In this document: piece after piece, positions 6,618 to 15,171 of the stretch
How positions within the stretch are numbered: the first letter of the stretch is position 1
How the letters are laid out: each line of letters begins with the position of its first letter
Origin: an uncultured Prolixibacteraceae bacterium
Lineage (GTDB): Bacteria; Bacteroidota; Bacteroidia; Bacteroidales; Prolixibacteraceae
DNA: 64,000 bases
Reading direction: 5' to 3'
Assembly (NCBI GenBank): GCA_913063265.1
Contig: CAJXZG010000014.1
Coordinates: 1-64,000 of the forward strand
Notes under the pieces: generated by a model
Database searches by the model: none
What the model was told of the DNA's origin: nothing
Seen by the model: the letters and a program-made list of their open reading frames with translations, nothing else
Made by a program: the position numbers and the translations under genes

Positions 6618-9155
6618 TTAATTCGTCTGTTTTACCAGGTTCTTAAAAGCCGTACCAAAAATAAAATAGCCGGTATTTCCACCAATAGTACCCTCGTTTT
6701 GCCCCCAGAGGAATGGCCAGTCGTCGTAGTTTTCAAAATGGTCGGGTTTTCTGAATAAAACACCGGGAGCAACATTGCCCGGTATAAATGAGAAATCGGC
6801 CCTGTTGTTTCCATAAAAAACTTCTTTTGGCCGTGCAGCACCGACCGTTGCAACCAAAGAATAATTGTGATAAGGATGACAGCCATATAACCAGTTGGTG
6901 GTTTTAAAGGCATGGTCGGCATCGATAATCTCTGGGAAATATTTGTTGGCAAAACAAATGGTGGTTCCAAAGCTCACTATGCTTCCTCCACCTGCCCAGT
7001 TTCCAAGTCCAATGGGAACTCCATAAGGATTATCTTTTTCAAGGCCTTCAATATATTCTTTGTACTGAACTACATAAGGTTTTAGCTTTTCTTTAAAGGA
7101 TGCATCCATATGCGGAATGGCATGAAATGCAGTTAAAATAACAAAGCTTACGTTACGCTCCAGTGCGGCCCATAACGTTTCCTGAAACTTATCGGAATAT
7201 TCTTCTTCTCCGGTTGTAATATACAGTTGGAGATTGGTTGTCATATCTGCCGATCGGCCCCAGCCAAAACGGTCATCCTGAGCTTGATTCGCCATTATTT
7301 CGGTAGCTTCCTTCAAAAGTCTTTTTGACTGTTGTAAAGCCCTTGCTGAGAGGTCATCGTTATAATCCTTTAAAGCCCGGCTGGCTGCAGCCAAAGTTGC
7401 TGCCGCTCTGAGATCACGCCTTGCACTGCGACTTGTAAATGCCCACATGTCATCTTTGACTCCGCTTGACTGACCATCAGGTGCCACCTCATACGGCCCA
7501 AGATTTGGATTATAAGGAAGGCCATCAGTTATTGAAGCGGCATCGCCAAGGTGATGATAATTATCGAGTACTGAGTTAGAAAGTGTTTGCGCCATATGAC
7601 CGATAATTTCTGCCTGGGCAACCAAATTCAAAGTTGTATGCTCGATAAATTGTAAAATATCCGGCGTTCCATCCGGACGGTGAAGATCTACATAACGTTG
7701 CTCCTGATCTATAAAAGTCTGGTCGCGCATAGGTTTGAAATATTCCCATGCCTGAACAAAGTTCTGCAATACAAAAATGTTGGAACCAGTTTCAATATCA
7801 AAATCTCCGGCATCGAAGAAGCCACCAACGTTTAATCCGGGAATCGTTTCGAGTGCTTTATATTTGGTATCTGTTGTTGGTCCCTGCCCATGAAGGTCGA
7901 AGTGGTCTGTGTTCGGCGGAGCCTGCAGATAACCTTCCTTAAATGGTTCGCCATGCCACACCCTGTAAGCTTCGTTTACAAACATGTGATTCATATGGAT
8001 CGGAATCCATATATCGCTGGTGGCGTCTGTAATCCAGTCATAAACGTTATTCTCAATGATGAAGTTGTTTGTTTTGAAATCACCATACTGAATATAATAA
8101 ATGCCGGGAGTGTTGACCGAAGAAAAATCAAATTTTACATAGTTGTATTTGTAATAATCTCCCCAGGGTTTAACATTTCCCTGGAATACTTCTGAGGCCT
8201 TACCGTCGTTTCCTATCTTAAAAATCGATGCATTTGACAAAGGTTTATCATTCTTATCCAATTCAATAACAGAGATTTTTGGTTGAGAAGGTAAATAGCC
8301 AACCTGGGAGAAACCAATATTTGGCTCTCTTATCCAGTTTTCAATGGCATTGGGTTCAATTGTCCATGTTAAAACCTTTCCTGTTTTTCCTACAGGAAGA
8401 ATGCTGCGAACAACAAACCATCCGTTTTGAGCCAGTACACGGCCATCAAATAACATAAGATTATTTTCATTGGAGGTAATTTTTACCAAACGTTCAGGAG
8501 CATCAGGAGCAAGAAGAATAGTTCGACCGGTTTCGAGAGGAAGCGGATCGATAAATTTACCGGTTCCCCTGTCGTCTGAAGTTACGTACCCTTTGTACTG
8601 TTTAATTTTTTCACTGTTGGGTTTGGTAACTGTATTTCCAACAACATAACGCGGAAATCTTTTAAGGCGTCCATCCATCAGATAGGTCTTTCCCCAGTAT
8701 TGAGAAGGTAAAAATTCAAGATTAAATCCGGCACTTCCCTCCAGTTTTTCAGGAACAGGCTTATCCAGGTAAACAGAAATCTCAATGGCATTACCTTTTG
8801 CGGAAACAATCACCCGTGAATCGAAATCGAAATCCTCATATCTTAATACAGATTCGATGGATTTCGATTCATTATCAACTTTTCGTGTAGGTATCGAAGG
8901 TACTAAATCCCATTGTTCGGGAGTATTGGAAAGTCGCACTGCCCCGCCTTGAACCGTCCGAATTCCATGATGTATTATCTCTATCCCGGCATTTTTTTCG
9001 TCGTTAAAACCTCCTGTAAAAAGGTTATTGTATACCAACACATTTACACCTTGTTTTTCGAAATATTCCAGCTCATTGAGTTTAAATTCCTGACCGGAAC
9101 TAAAGTTGTATGCTGCTAAAAGTGTAAAGAGTAAAAAAAATGTAAGTCTTTTCAT
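6618..9155 (-). CDS. GH9 family glycoside hydrolase (endoglucanase-like), secreted
   Basis: The 845-residue protein has a signal peptide ending near NFSSG/Q. Residues about 22-275 form an N-terminal beta-rich region with no family I recognise. An Ig-like CelD_N domain follows at about 280-370 (FSQVGYLPSQPK to YYIQYGDFKTNNFII). The (alpha/alpha)6 GH9 catalytic domain runs to the end, with the nucleophilic-water Asp pair in GGFFDAGDFD (DAGD at 448-451) and the proposed acid in WGQNEGTIGG (Glu821). GH9 enzymes invert beta-1,4-glucosidic bonds in cellulose, mixed-linkage glucan or xyloglucan. It is transcribed divergently from the DUF1080 gene. Substrate is not fixed by sequence; with the nearby xylan genes, a hemicellulosic glucan is plausible. 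Confidence 0.9.
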   Translation of the reverse strand: MKRLTFFLLFTLLAAYNFSSGQEFKLNELEYFEKQGVNVLVYNNLFTGGFNDEKNAGIEIIHHGIRTVQGGAVRLSNTPEQWDLVPSIPTRKVDNESKSIESVLRYEDFDFDSRVIVSAKGNAIEISVYLDKPVPEKLEGSAGFNLEFLPSQYWGKTYLMDGRLKRFPRYVVGNTVTKPNSEKIKQYKGYVTSDDRGTGKFIDPLPLETGRTILLAPDAPERLVKITSNENNLMLFDGRVLAQNGWFVVRSILPVGKTGKVLTWTIEPNAIENWIREPNIGFSQVGYLPSQPKISVIELDKNDKPLSNASIFKIGNDGKASEVFQGNVKPWGDYYKYNYVKFDFSSVNTPGIYYIQYGDFKTNNFIIENNVYDWITDATSDIWIPIHMNHMFVNEAYRVWHGEPFKEGYLQAPPNTDHFDLHGQGPTTDTKYKALETIPGLNVGGFFDAGDFDIETGSNIFVLQNFVQAWEYFKPMRDQTFIDQEQRYVDLHRPDGTPDILQFIEHTTLNLVAQAEIIGHMAQTLSNSVLDNYHHLGDAASITDGLPYNPNLGPYEVAPDGQSSGVKDDMWAFTSRSARRDLRAAATLAAASRALKDYNDDLSARALQQSKRLLKEATEIMANQAQDDRFGWGRSADMTTNLQLYITTGEEEYSDKFQETLWAALERNVSFVILTAFHAIPHMDASFKEKLKPYVVQYKEYIEGLEKDNPYGVPIGLGNWAGGGSIVSFGTTICFANKYFPEIIDADHAFKTTNWLYGCHPYHNYSLVATVGAARPKEVFYGNNRADFSFIPGNVAPGVLFRKPDHFENYDDWPFLWGQNEGTIGGNTGYFIFGTAFKNLVKQTN

Positions 9156-9382
9156 TTGATTTTTAATTTAGTTGGTGTTAAAATGTTTAAATAAACTAAT
9201 ATCTATTCAGGGTTAAATCAATTTATTTGATTCGAATTCATCACAATTTCCCGTTAACCTGTTTGCTAAGATATAAAAGTAAAAAAAGGTTCCGGGATAT
9301 TTTACAAAAAATGTAATACCTGATATCCATTTTAATAGTGAAATTATCATCTTCAAATAATCTGAAAAATATAGTTTTTAAG

Positions 9383-9390
9383 TAGATTTG
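9383..9390 (+). promoter_or_regulatory. Candidate -7 element (TAGATTTG) for the DUF1080 gene
   Basis: Exact match to TAnnTTTG, 47 bp upstream of the ATG at 9438, in the 282-bp divergent region. No clear -33 TTTG at the right distance. Confidence 0.4.
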
Positions 9391-9437
9391 TATTTTTTAT
9401 CATCAATATTATTTGACAAACTAAAATTGAAATAATT

Positions 9438-10421
9438 ATGAACAAACTAAAATTTACACTATTACTTGTTTTTACGCTGGCCGTATTAATTCCAACACAG
9501 GCACAACGTGTAGAAAGCGACTCGCCATTAATTGGCAAGTGGGATCTTACCATTACAATGACTGAAGATCAGATTGAGAATCTCGGACTTTTCAGACATG
9601 GTTTAATGGCCTCCGATGGTTTCCCGGGCTGGCTTCAGGTAAAACTTTCAGGGTTTTCTACTTTGGTAGGTTATTATGTGGGCTATGAAGGAAGTGCACG
9701 TCCGATTGCTGAAGTACACTATGATGCCGATAAGGAAAAATATCATTTTACCATTCCTCCACAATGGATGGATATCGATGATATATATTTTGAGTTTGAA
9801 TTGAAAGACGATAAACTTTCAGGATATAAAGTGCTTAATGGAAATAAACTTCAGTTTACCGGAGTAAGAGCACCATCTTTAAAAAGAGAAAAACCTCCTG
9901 TTTGGGGGAATCCAATTAATTTATTAACAGATAATATGGATCGTTGGATTATACCTGAAAACAATAAATTTGAAATGATTGACGGTGTGATGGTTAACAA
10001 AGAAAAGGGAGGTAACCTGAAGACCAATCAAACATTTGATGATTTTAAATTGAGTGTAGAATTCCGTTATCCGGAAGGCAGTAATAGCGGAATTTATCTT
10101 CGTGGTCGTTATGAACTTCAGATTGAAGATTCAGATGGAAGAGCTGATGAAGTAAGTATTGGTGGAATTTACGGTTTTATTGCTCCATCGGTTAATGCTG
10201 CCAAAGCGCCCGGAGAATGGCAAACTTATGAAATTACCCTGGTTGGTCGGCATGTAACTATTGTACACAACGGAATTGAGGTGGTTGCCAATCGACCAAT
10301 CCCTGGGATTACAGGTGGTTCGCTAGACAGTAATGAAGGAGAGCCGGGCCCAATTATTATTCAGGGAGATCATGGACCGGTTGATTTTAGGAAATTTGTG
10401 ATTACTCCGGCAGTGAATTAA
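9438..10421 (+). CDS. Secreted DUF1080 (3-keto-disaccharide hydrolase-like) protein
   Basis: The 327-residue protein has a signal peptide (cleavage near PTQA/Q). Residues about 30-145 form a lipocalin-like or beta-barrel region (LIGKWDLTITMTEDQ). Residues about 155-325 form a DUF1080 concanavalin-like jelly roll, recognisable from NKFEMIDGVMVNKEKGGNLK, SVEFRYPEGSNSGIYLRGRY, EWQTYEITLVGRHVTIVHNG and the terminal GPVDFRKFVI. Some DUF1080 proteins act on 3-keto-glycosides made by sugar oxidoreductases; others may only bind glycans. No 3-keto-forming dehydrogenase lies nearby. A strong terminator follows at 10446-10476. The domain call is firm; the activity is inferred from the family. Confidence 0.8.
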   Translation: MNKLKFTLLLVFTLAVLIPTQAQRVESDSPLIGKWDLTITMTEDQIENLGLFRHGLMASDGFPGWLQVKLSGFSTLVGYYVGYEGSARPIAEVHYDADKEKYHFTIPPQWMDIDDIYFEFELKDDKLSGYKVLNGNKLQFTGVRAPSLKREKPPVWGNPINLLTDNMDRWIIPENNKFEMIDGVMVNKEKGGNLKTNQTFDDFKLSVEFRYPEGSNSGIYLRGRYELQIEDSDGRADEVSIGGIYGFIAPSVNAAKAPGEWQTYEITLVGRHVTIVHNGIEVVANRPIPGITGGSLDSNEGEPGPIIIQGDHGPVDFRKFVITPAVN

Positions 10422-10445
10422 ATTGGATAAAAAATTTTGAAATAG

Positions 10446-10476
10446 AAAAAGATCGTCACAATTGGCGATCTTTTTT
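10446..10476. terminator. Bidirectional intrinsic terminator
   Basis: A stem AAAAAGATCG (10446-10455) pairs with CGATCTTTTTT (10466-10476) around a 10-base loop. T-runs result in both directions. It lies between the convergent DUF1080 and enolase-superfamily genes. Confidence 0.85.
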
Positions 10477-10489
10477 GTTTATGTCTTCG

Positions 10490-11776
10490 TTAAAGCACCT
10501 CATGTTTTTTTATAAAATCGGGATCGATAATAACACCCGATCCCGGACCAGTTGGTACTTTAATTTTTCCATTGGTAATTTTTAAGGGTGAGGTGGGGCA
10601 TTCAAAGGGAACATGGGTGCCAAAACCTTTAAATTCATGATGCAATCCTGCATTCGGGCAAACCGATACAATGTGGCTGTTATAAATATATCCCAGTCCG
10701 CCCCCCGACATATGCGGAATAAAAGTTTTACCAAAGGCTTCGGCCATTCGGGCTACCTTTATCGAGCGTATCATTCCTCCAAAATAATAATTGTCAGGTT
10801 GCACCACATCAATTCCATCGTTGGCAATTAACCAACGAAAATTAGTAAAGCTATGATCCTGCTCACCATTGGCAATTGGAAGTGTAAGTGCATCTGAAAC
10901 CTGCTTAATACCCTCAAAGTGGTCGAACATTACGGGTTCTTCAAAATAGCTGTATTTATATTCTTCCAACAATCTTCCTATTTTTATGGCCCCTTCAACA
11001 TCATAATATCCGTTGGAATCAGCATAAATGTGCATATCATCGCCAAAAAACTGGCGCACCATCGGAATCAGTTTTTCCGATTTCCCCGGAAGTCCCTTAT
11101 AATGCACATCGGTTGTAAGGTAATTCATGTAACCGATTTTAATTTTCAAGGCATTTACATCATACTGCGCAACAGCTTCTTTAATCTTTTCAAAATGTTC
11201 AGTAAGTGGTAAATGACGAAATTCAGTGGCTACATAAAATGGCACCTCGGGATTATGAATTTCTCCTACCAATTCTCCCATCGATTTTTCAGCAATATGG
11301 CCAAGCATATCCAATATAGCGAACTCAATGGTAGCCAAAGGTATTCCCAATGCAATACCATTTAATCTAAAATTTAACTTATAGAATAAGATTCTCTCAA
11401 GGATCAAATCCAGCTCTCTTGCATCTTTCCCAATAAAAAAATCATGCAGTTGCTGATTAAAAATCGGATAAAATGAAGACATGCTGCCGTGCGCAACAGA
11501 ATAACCTTCAGCACCATCGGTTGAGCGTACGCGGCAAATAAAGCTGTTTCTGTATTTCAGCAATTCAAGACTTTCGATAATAACCGGCGAGGTAAACAAT
11601 TCTTTTTTCAGTACAGGTTTTTTTAGTATTTCGCCAAGTTTTTTATCTCTATTTTCAACTGTTGTTTCATTTTCCAATCTCTTTTTGTCTGAAGCAAGAG
11701 ATGCAGATGGAAGCGTTGATAATGCCAGTCCTCCTGCAACAGTATTTGCGATAAATTTTCGGCGGTTGGTTTTCAT
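10490..11776 (-). CDS. Mandelate racemase/muconate lactonizing (enolase superfamily) enzyme
   Basis: The start at 11776 gives 428 residues beginning with a twin-arginine-like leader (MKTNRRKFIANTVAGGLALS); an upstream in-frame start would bury this leader, so it was not chosen. The enolase-superfamily N-terminal cap and TIM barrel are visible. ALKIKIG holds the KxK base motif. Metal ligands are Asp in YADSNG, Glu in YFEEPV and Glu in ANGEQ, and the Asp/His pair of the mandelate racemase subgroup appears in DVVQPD and IPHMSGG. Such enzymes abstract the alpha-proton of carboxylates, and many are sugar-acid dehydratases. With uronic-acid-releasing enzymes in the region, an aldonate or uronate substrate is attractive, but this is inference. 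The Tat leader suggests periplasmic export, unusual for catabolic dehydratases. Confidence 0.85.
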   Translation of the reverse strand: MKTNRRKFIANTVAGGLALSTLPSASLASDKKRLENETTVENRDKKLGEILKKPVLKKELFTSPVIIESLELLKYRNSFICRVRSTDGAEGYSVAHGSMSSFYPIFNQQLHDFFIGKDARELDLILERILFYKLNFRLNGIALGIPLATIEFAILDMLGHIAEKSMGELVGEIHNPEVPFYVATEFRHLPLTEHFEKIKEAVAQYDVNALKIKIGYMNYLTTDVHYKGLPGKSEKLIPMVRQFFGDDMHIYADSNGYYDVEGAIKIGRLLEEYKYSYFEEPVMFDHFEGIKQVSDALTLPIANGEQDHSFTNFRWLIANDGIDVVQPDNYYFGGMIRSIKVARMAEAFGKTFIPHMSGGGLGYIYNSHIVSVCPNAGLHHEFKGFGTHVPFECPTSPLKITNGKIKVPTGPGSGVIIDPDFIKKHEVL

Positions 11777-11912
11777 ATCTTTAAAATATAGTGAATGTTT
11801 AAAGTTACGGGATGGTTTTAACAATCCAAACACTATCTAAACTTCCGATTAAGACCAATTTGAAAAAAAAGAATTTTCAGGTGAACCAGAATTTTAAAAT
11901 ATGAATAATTTA

Positions 11913-13280
11913 TTAAGACTCCGGCAAAGTTTTAATTATTTCGTGTAAAAAATTATTCATATCGAAATTTGACAATCCATAGCCCATTCGTACTACCACA
12001 AGTTTTTTTGAAGGGATAATATAAATTCGTTGTCCCAGAAAACCATCGGCAAAAAACACATCTTCAGGAACATCAATAAGTGCCCTATTAGGTTTTGATT
12101 CTTTTAACCAAAAAGTACCCCCATAAAATCCATCTGATGAAGCAGCAGGAGTCTTCATAAAATCTACCCATTCTTTGGAAATAATCGTATCGCCCGCAAA
12201 GATTCCATTGTTCAGAAATAACATCCCAAACCTTGCCCAGTCCCTTGTAGAACCATAACTGTAAGACGAAGCTACAAACAAACCACTGGCGTCTGTCTCT
12301 ACTTTTGTATTTAACATCCCTAGTGGGTAAAGTAATTTTGTATAAATAAATTTGTGATAATCATCGTCGTTTTTAATTCTTTTTCTAAGTATTCCGGACA
12401 ACAGGTTAGAATCTCCAGAGGAGTATTTCCAATTTGTTCCGGGAGCAAACTCCAACTTGTTATCTAAAACAGAAGAAAGCATATCATCGTTTTGCATCAA
12501 CATAACTGTGGCATCCGAAATTGTAAAATAGTTTTCGTACCAATTAAGACCCGAAGACATTTGTATAATGTTTTTTACTGAAATATTTTTGCGATCATCA
12601 TTTTGCCATTCCTGAAATCCTGCAGTTTCTTCCGGTTTAAGTTTTCCTTCATCAAACAAAATACCTGCCAGTGCACCTGTTATACTTTTGGTCATCGACC
12701 AGCCATGAAACATTGTATTGTGGTCATATCCGTTAAGGTATTTCTCCGCAATAAGTTGATTTTCATACACCACCGCAATTCCAAGAGTTTTTTTATAAGG
12801 TTCCGTATCAGGAGCGTCAATACAGGTGTCAATTAATTCACTTAATCTGTTGTAGTTAATTCCTTCCGGCATTTTACCACTTAATAAATCACCTTTGGGC
12901 CATTGAATAGTATCTTGTGAGAAATCAGGTTGTGGCAGTGAAAAGCCCGACTTGCGCAATTCTTCTTCAGGAGTTTCTAATACAATAACAGCTCCCAGTC
13001 CTTCCCGGTAAACAGCTTTACGTTTTGCAAGCCCGAATACTGAGGATTCAACAGATTTTTCTTCATAATCAATAACAGATTTGGCCAGACTGATTGGGAA
13101 AAAAGACAGATCTTCTGCCTTGATTCTGTCAGGATTTTTATCGGCTAAAAATATACTTGAACACATTCCTTTTGCCGCAAAGGCGGTTAATATTGGTAAA
13201 CGTGGCCAAACAAACCAGGTAGCTGCAACCAGAACCAGTATAACCAGTAGCGAAGTGATTTTGCCTATACGTTTTTTCAT
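11913..13280 (-). CDS. Membrane-anchored serine hydrolase, class C beta-lactamase fold
   Basis: The 455-residue protein begins with one N-terminal membrane segment (about residues 8-26, LLVILVLVAATWFVW). A serine beta-lactamase/penicillin-binding fold follows. The nucleophile motif S-M-T-K is at 195-198 (GWSMTKSITGALAGIL), the second motif is YSSGDS near 288, and GQRIYIIPSKKLVVV near the end is the usual strand that follows the third motif. Family members include esterases, D-amino-acid peptidases and 6-aminohexanoate hydrolases; true beta-lactamases are a minority. The active site should face the periplasm. It stands alone between the enolase gene and the 480-bp intergenic region. Catalytic class is firm, substrate unknown. 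Confidence 0.85.
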   Translation of the reverse strand: MKKRIGKITSLLVILVLVAATWFVWPRLPILTAFAAKGMCSSIFLADKNPDRIKAEDLSFFPISLAKSVIDYEEKSVESSVFGLAKRKAVYREGLGAVIVLETPEEELRKSGFSLPQPDFSQDTIQWPKGDLLSGKMPEGINYNRLSELIDTCIDAPDTEPYKKTLGIAVVYENQLIAEKYLNGYDHNTMFHGWSMTKSITGALAGILFDEGKLKPEETAGFQEWQNDDRKNISVKNIIQMSSGLNWYENYFTISDATVMLMQNDDMLSSVLDNKLEFAPGTNWKYSSGDSNLLSGILRKRIKNDDDYHKFIYTKLLYPLGMLNTKVETDASGLFVASSYSYGSTRDWARFGMLFLNNGIFAGDTIISKEWVDFMKTPAASSDGFYGGTFWLKESKPNRALIDVPEDVFFADGFLGQRIYIIPSKKLVVVRMGYGLSNFDMNNFLHEIIKTLPES

Positions 13281-13331
13281 TTTATTTAGTTTGATTTTTG
13301 TATTTTGATTATACGGCTATTTGCCAGTCCA

Positions 13332-13393
13332 CAAATTGATTATCTCTGAATACCCCTGTCCGCCAGCTGGCGGAAGCAGAGACAATCAATTCG
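13332..13393. repeat. MITE-like inverted-repeat element with central perfect palindrome
   Basis: Outer arms CAAATTGATTATCTCTG (13332-13348) and CAGAGACAATCAATTCG (13377-13393) are complementary at 15 of 17 positions. They enclose the perfect 16-bp palindrome TCCGCCAGCTGGCGGA (13359-13374). The GC-rich centre contrasts with the AT-rich surroundings. No coding capacity. Confidence 0.65.
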
Positions 13394-13602
13394 CTCCCTT
13401 TAGGGTTTGGGGTTGACGAATTGATTTTTAGAAAGTAAGAAGTAATTACTGGCATGCTAACGATTAATCAATTTTTCATTAAAGATATCACTTTAAAACT
13501 TATTTCAGGATTACATCCAATATTATAATCTGTTAAGGGATGGATCAATTTTTAATAATAAAAATCAGCTTTTTGGTAAATATAAAACCAGAACAAATTT
13601 TG

Positions 13603-13610
13603 TACTTTTG
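13603..13610 (+). promoter_or_regulatory. Candidate -7 element (TACTTTTG) for the tryptophanase transcript
   Basis: Exact TAnnTTTG match. Predicted transcription would begin near 13617, about 11 bases before the leader frame and about 145 bases before the tryptophanase start. No correctly spaced -33 TTTG was found. Confidence 0.45.
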
Positions 13611-13627
13611 TAGCATAAAACATCACA

Positions 13628-13690
13628 ATGACATTTGATAAAAAATACATAAATATCAAAAACCGTGATGCCTTCCATTTAAGTATCTGA
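13628..13690 (+). CDS. Candidate 20-residue leader peptide upstream of tryptophanase
   Basis: An ATG opens a short frame, MTFDKKYINIKNRDAFHLSI followed by UGA, right after the candidate promoter and 70 bp before the tryptophanase start. Size, position and UGA stop recall the E. coli tnaC leader, whose UGA termination is blocked in the presence of tryptophan. It has no Trp codon, however, and shows no likeness to TnaC. The frame stays open for 12 more codons beyond the UGA. It may be a chance frame. Confidence 0.25.
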   Translation: MTFDKKYINIKNRDAFHLSI

Positions 13691-13760
13691 GGCCAGATTA
13701 CCTTTTTCTCACAGGGAAAAAATTCGTAAACTCTTTTCTTTTAAATTTTAAATCATAATT

Positions 13761-15131
13761 ATGGAAATTCCATTTGCAGAATCATATAAAATAAAGATGG
13801 TGGAACCTATCTATCGCAGTACCAGAAAACAAAGGGAAAAGTGGATTGACGAGGCACACTACAACCTGTTTAATTTAAGAAGTGACCAGGTATTTATCGA
13901 TTTACTTACCGACAGCGGAACGGGAGCAATGAGTGATAACCAATGGGGAGCAATCATGCAAGGAGATGAAAGTTATGCAGGTTCATCTTCTTATTACAGG
14001 TTAAAAGAAGTGATTCAATCCCTTTTTGGGTTTGAGTACTTTTTGCCCACACATCAGGGCAGAGCCGCCGAAAATGTACTCTTTTCAGCATTAATAAAAG
14101 AGGGAGATTTGGTCCCCGGAAATTCGCACTTTGATACCACAAAAGGACATATCGAATTTAGAAAGGCAAAAGCCGTTGATTGTACCATTAGTGAAGCTTT
14201 TGATACAGAAAGCAACCATCCCTTTAAAGGAAATGTAAACCTTGAGAAACTTGAAGAAGTGCTAAAATCGGGAAAAAACATTCCCCTGATAATTATGACT
14301 TTAACCTGTAATACTTCGGGAGGACAACCGGTTTCAATGGAAAATCTGAAACAGGTAAAAAAACTGGCAGAAAAATACAATACCTCTGTTCTTTTTGATT
14401 CTGCCCGTTTTGCTGAGAATGCATGGTTCATCAAAAAAAGGGAACCAGGTTTTGAAGAGAAAACCATCAAAGAAATTGTCAGAGAGATGTATTCTTATGC
14501 CGACGGAATGACCATGAGCAGCAAAAAGGATGGAATTGTAAATATTGGCGGATTTCTGGCAATGCGGAGTAAAAAATGGTTCGACAAAGCCACAACATTT
14601 AATATCATGTTTGAAGGATTTGTAACGTACGGAGGAATGGCCGGAAGAGACATGAATGCACTTGCCGTTGGATTGGATGAAGTAACTCATAAAGACTATC
14701 TGGAAACCAGAATTTCGCAGGTAGAATATCTTGGAAACAAATTGATTGAATATGGTATTCCAATACAGAAACCAATAGGAGGACATGGGGTTTTTGTTGA
14801 TGCAAAAAGGTTTTTACCTAATGTGCCAAAAGAGGAGTATATTGCACAAACCCTTGCTATTATTTTATATCTCGAAGCCGGTGTGAGAGGTGTGGAAGTA
14901 GGTACCCTGCTTGCCGATCGCGATCCGGAAACTCATGATAACCGATATCCTGAACTTGAATTCCTGCGCCTGGCAATACCAAGAAGGACATATACAAATA
15001 ACCATATGGATGTGGTGGCCGCAGGACTTAAAAATGTTTATGACATGAGGGATGAAATACGAACCGGATTAAAAATTCATAAAGAGGCACCGATTATGCG
15101 GCATTTTACGGTAGAATTGTATAAAGCTTAG
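13761..15131 (+). CDS. tnaA: Tryptophanase (PLP-dependent beta-eliminating lyase)
   Basis: The 456-residue enzyme should convert L-tryptophan to indole, pyruvate and ammonia in the cytoplasm. Strong family blocks are present: IDLLTDSGTGAMSD, QGDESYAGSSSYYRL, PTHQGRAAENVLFS, GNSHFDTTKGHIE, SARFAENA, the cofactor Lys in MSSKKDGIVNIGGF (Lys255/256), TYGGMAGRDM and the terminal RRTYTNNHMDVVA and APIMRHFTVEL. The whole chain closely follows Bacteroides-type tryptophanases; tyrosine phenol-lyase is the near alternative because the two share fold and length. HFDTTKGHIE and the C-terminal APIMRHFTV favour tryptophanase. It is preceded by a candidate promoter and leader, and converges with a radical-SAM gene 40 bp away. 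Confidence 0.88.
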   Translation: MEIPFAESYKIKMVEPIYRSTRKQREKWIDEAHYNLFNLRSDQVFIDLLTDSGTGAMSDNQWGAIMQGDESYAGSSSYYRLKEVIQSLFGFEYFLPTHQGRAAENVLFSALIKEGDLVPGNSHFDTTKGHIEFRKAKAVDCTISEAFDTESNHPFKGNVNLEKLEEVLKSGKNIPLIIMTLTCNTSGGQPVSMENLKQVKKLAEKYNTSVLFDSARFAENAWFIKKREPGFEEKTIKEIVREMYSYADGMTMSSKKDGIVNIGGFLAMRSKKWFDKATTFNIMFEGFVTYGGMAGRDMNALAVGLDEVTHKDYLETRISQVEYLGNKLIEYGIPIQKPIGGHGVFVDAKRFLPNVPKEEYIAQTLAIILYLEAGVRGVEVGTLLADRDPETHDNRYPELEFLRLAIPRRTYTNNHMDVVAAGLKNVYDMRDEIRTGLKIHKEAPIMRHFTVELYKA

Positions 15132-15171
15132 ATTGTGAAACTTAAATATTTTAATAAAAGTAAATAATAAT

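Larger units (their letters stand above)
13281..13760. other. 480-bp intergenic region upstream of tryptophanase
   Basis: This gap holds a 62-bp hairpin-forming element (13332-13393), a further partial copy of its arm (GAATTGATT near 13418), a -7 promoter match (13603-13610) and a 20-codon leader-like frame (13628-13690). No other gene is seen. Confidence 0.7.

Noticed and set aside
14054-14786. Long minus-strand frames inside tryptophanase
   Set aside because: They are antisense to a gene with clear family motifs and show no plausible start, domain or signal.
13761-15131. Tyrosine phenol-lyase instead of tryptophanase
   Set aside because: Fold and length fit both, but the motifs HFDTTKGHIE and APIMRHFTVEL and overall likeness follow Bacteroides tryptophanases. 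A substrate assay would settle it.
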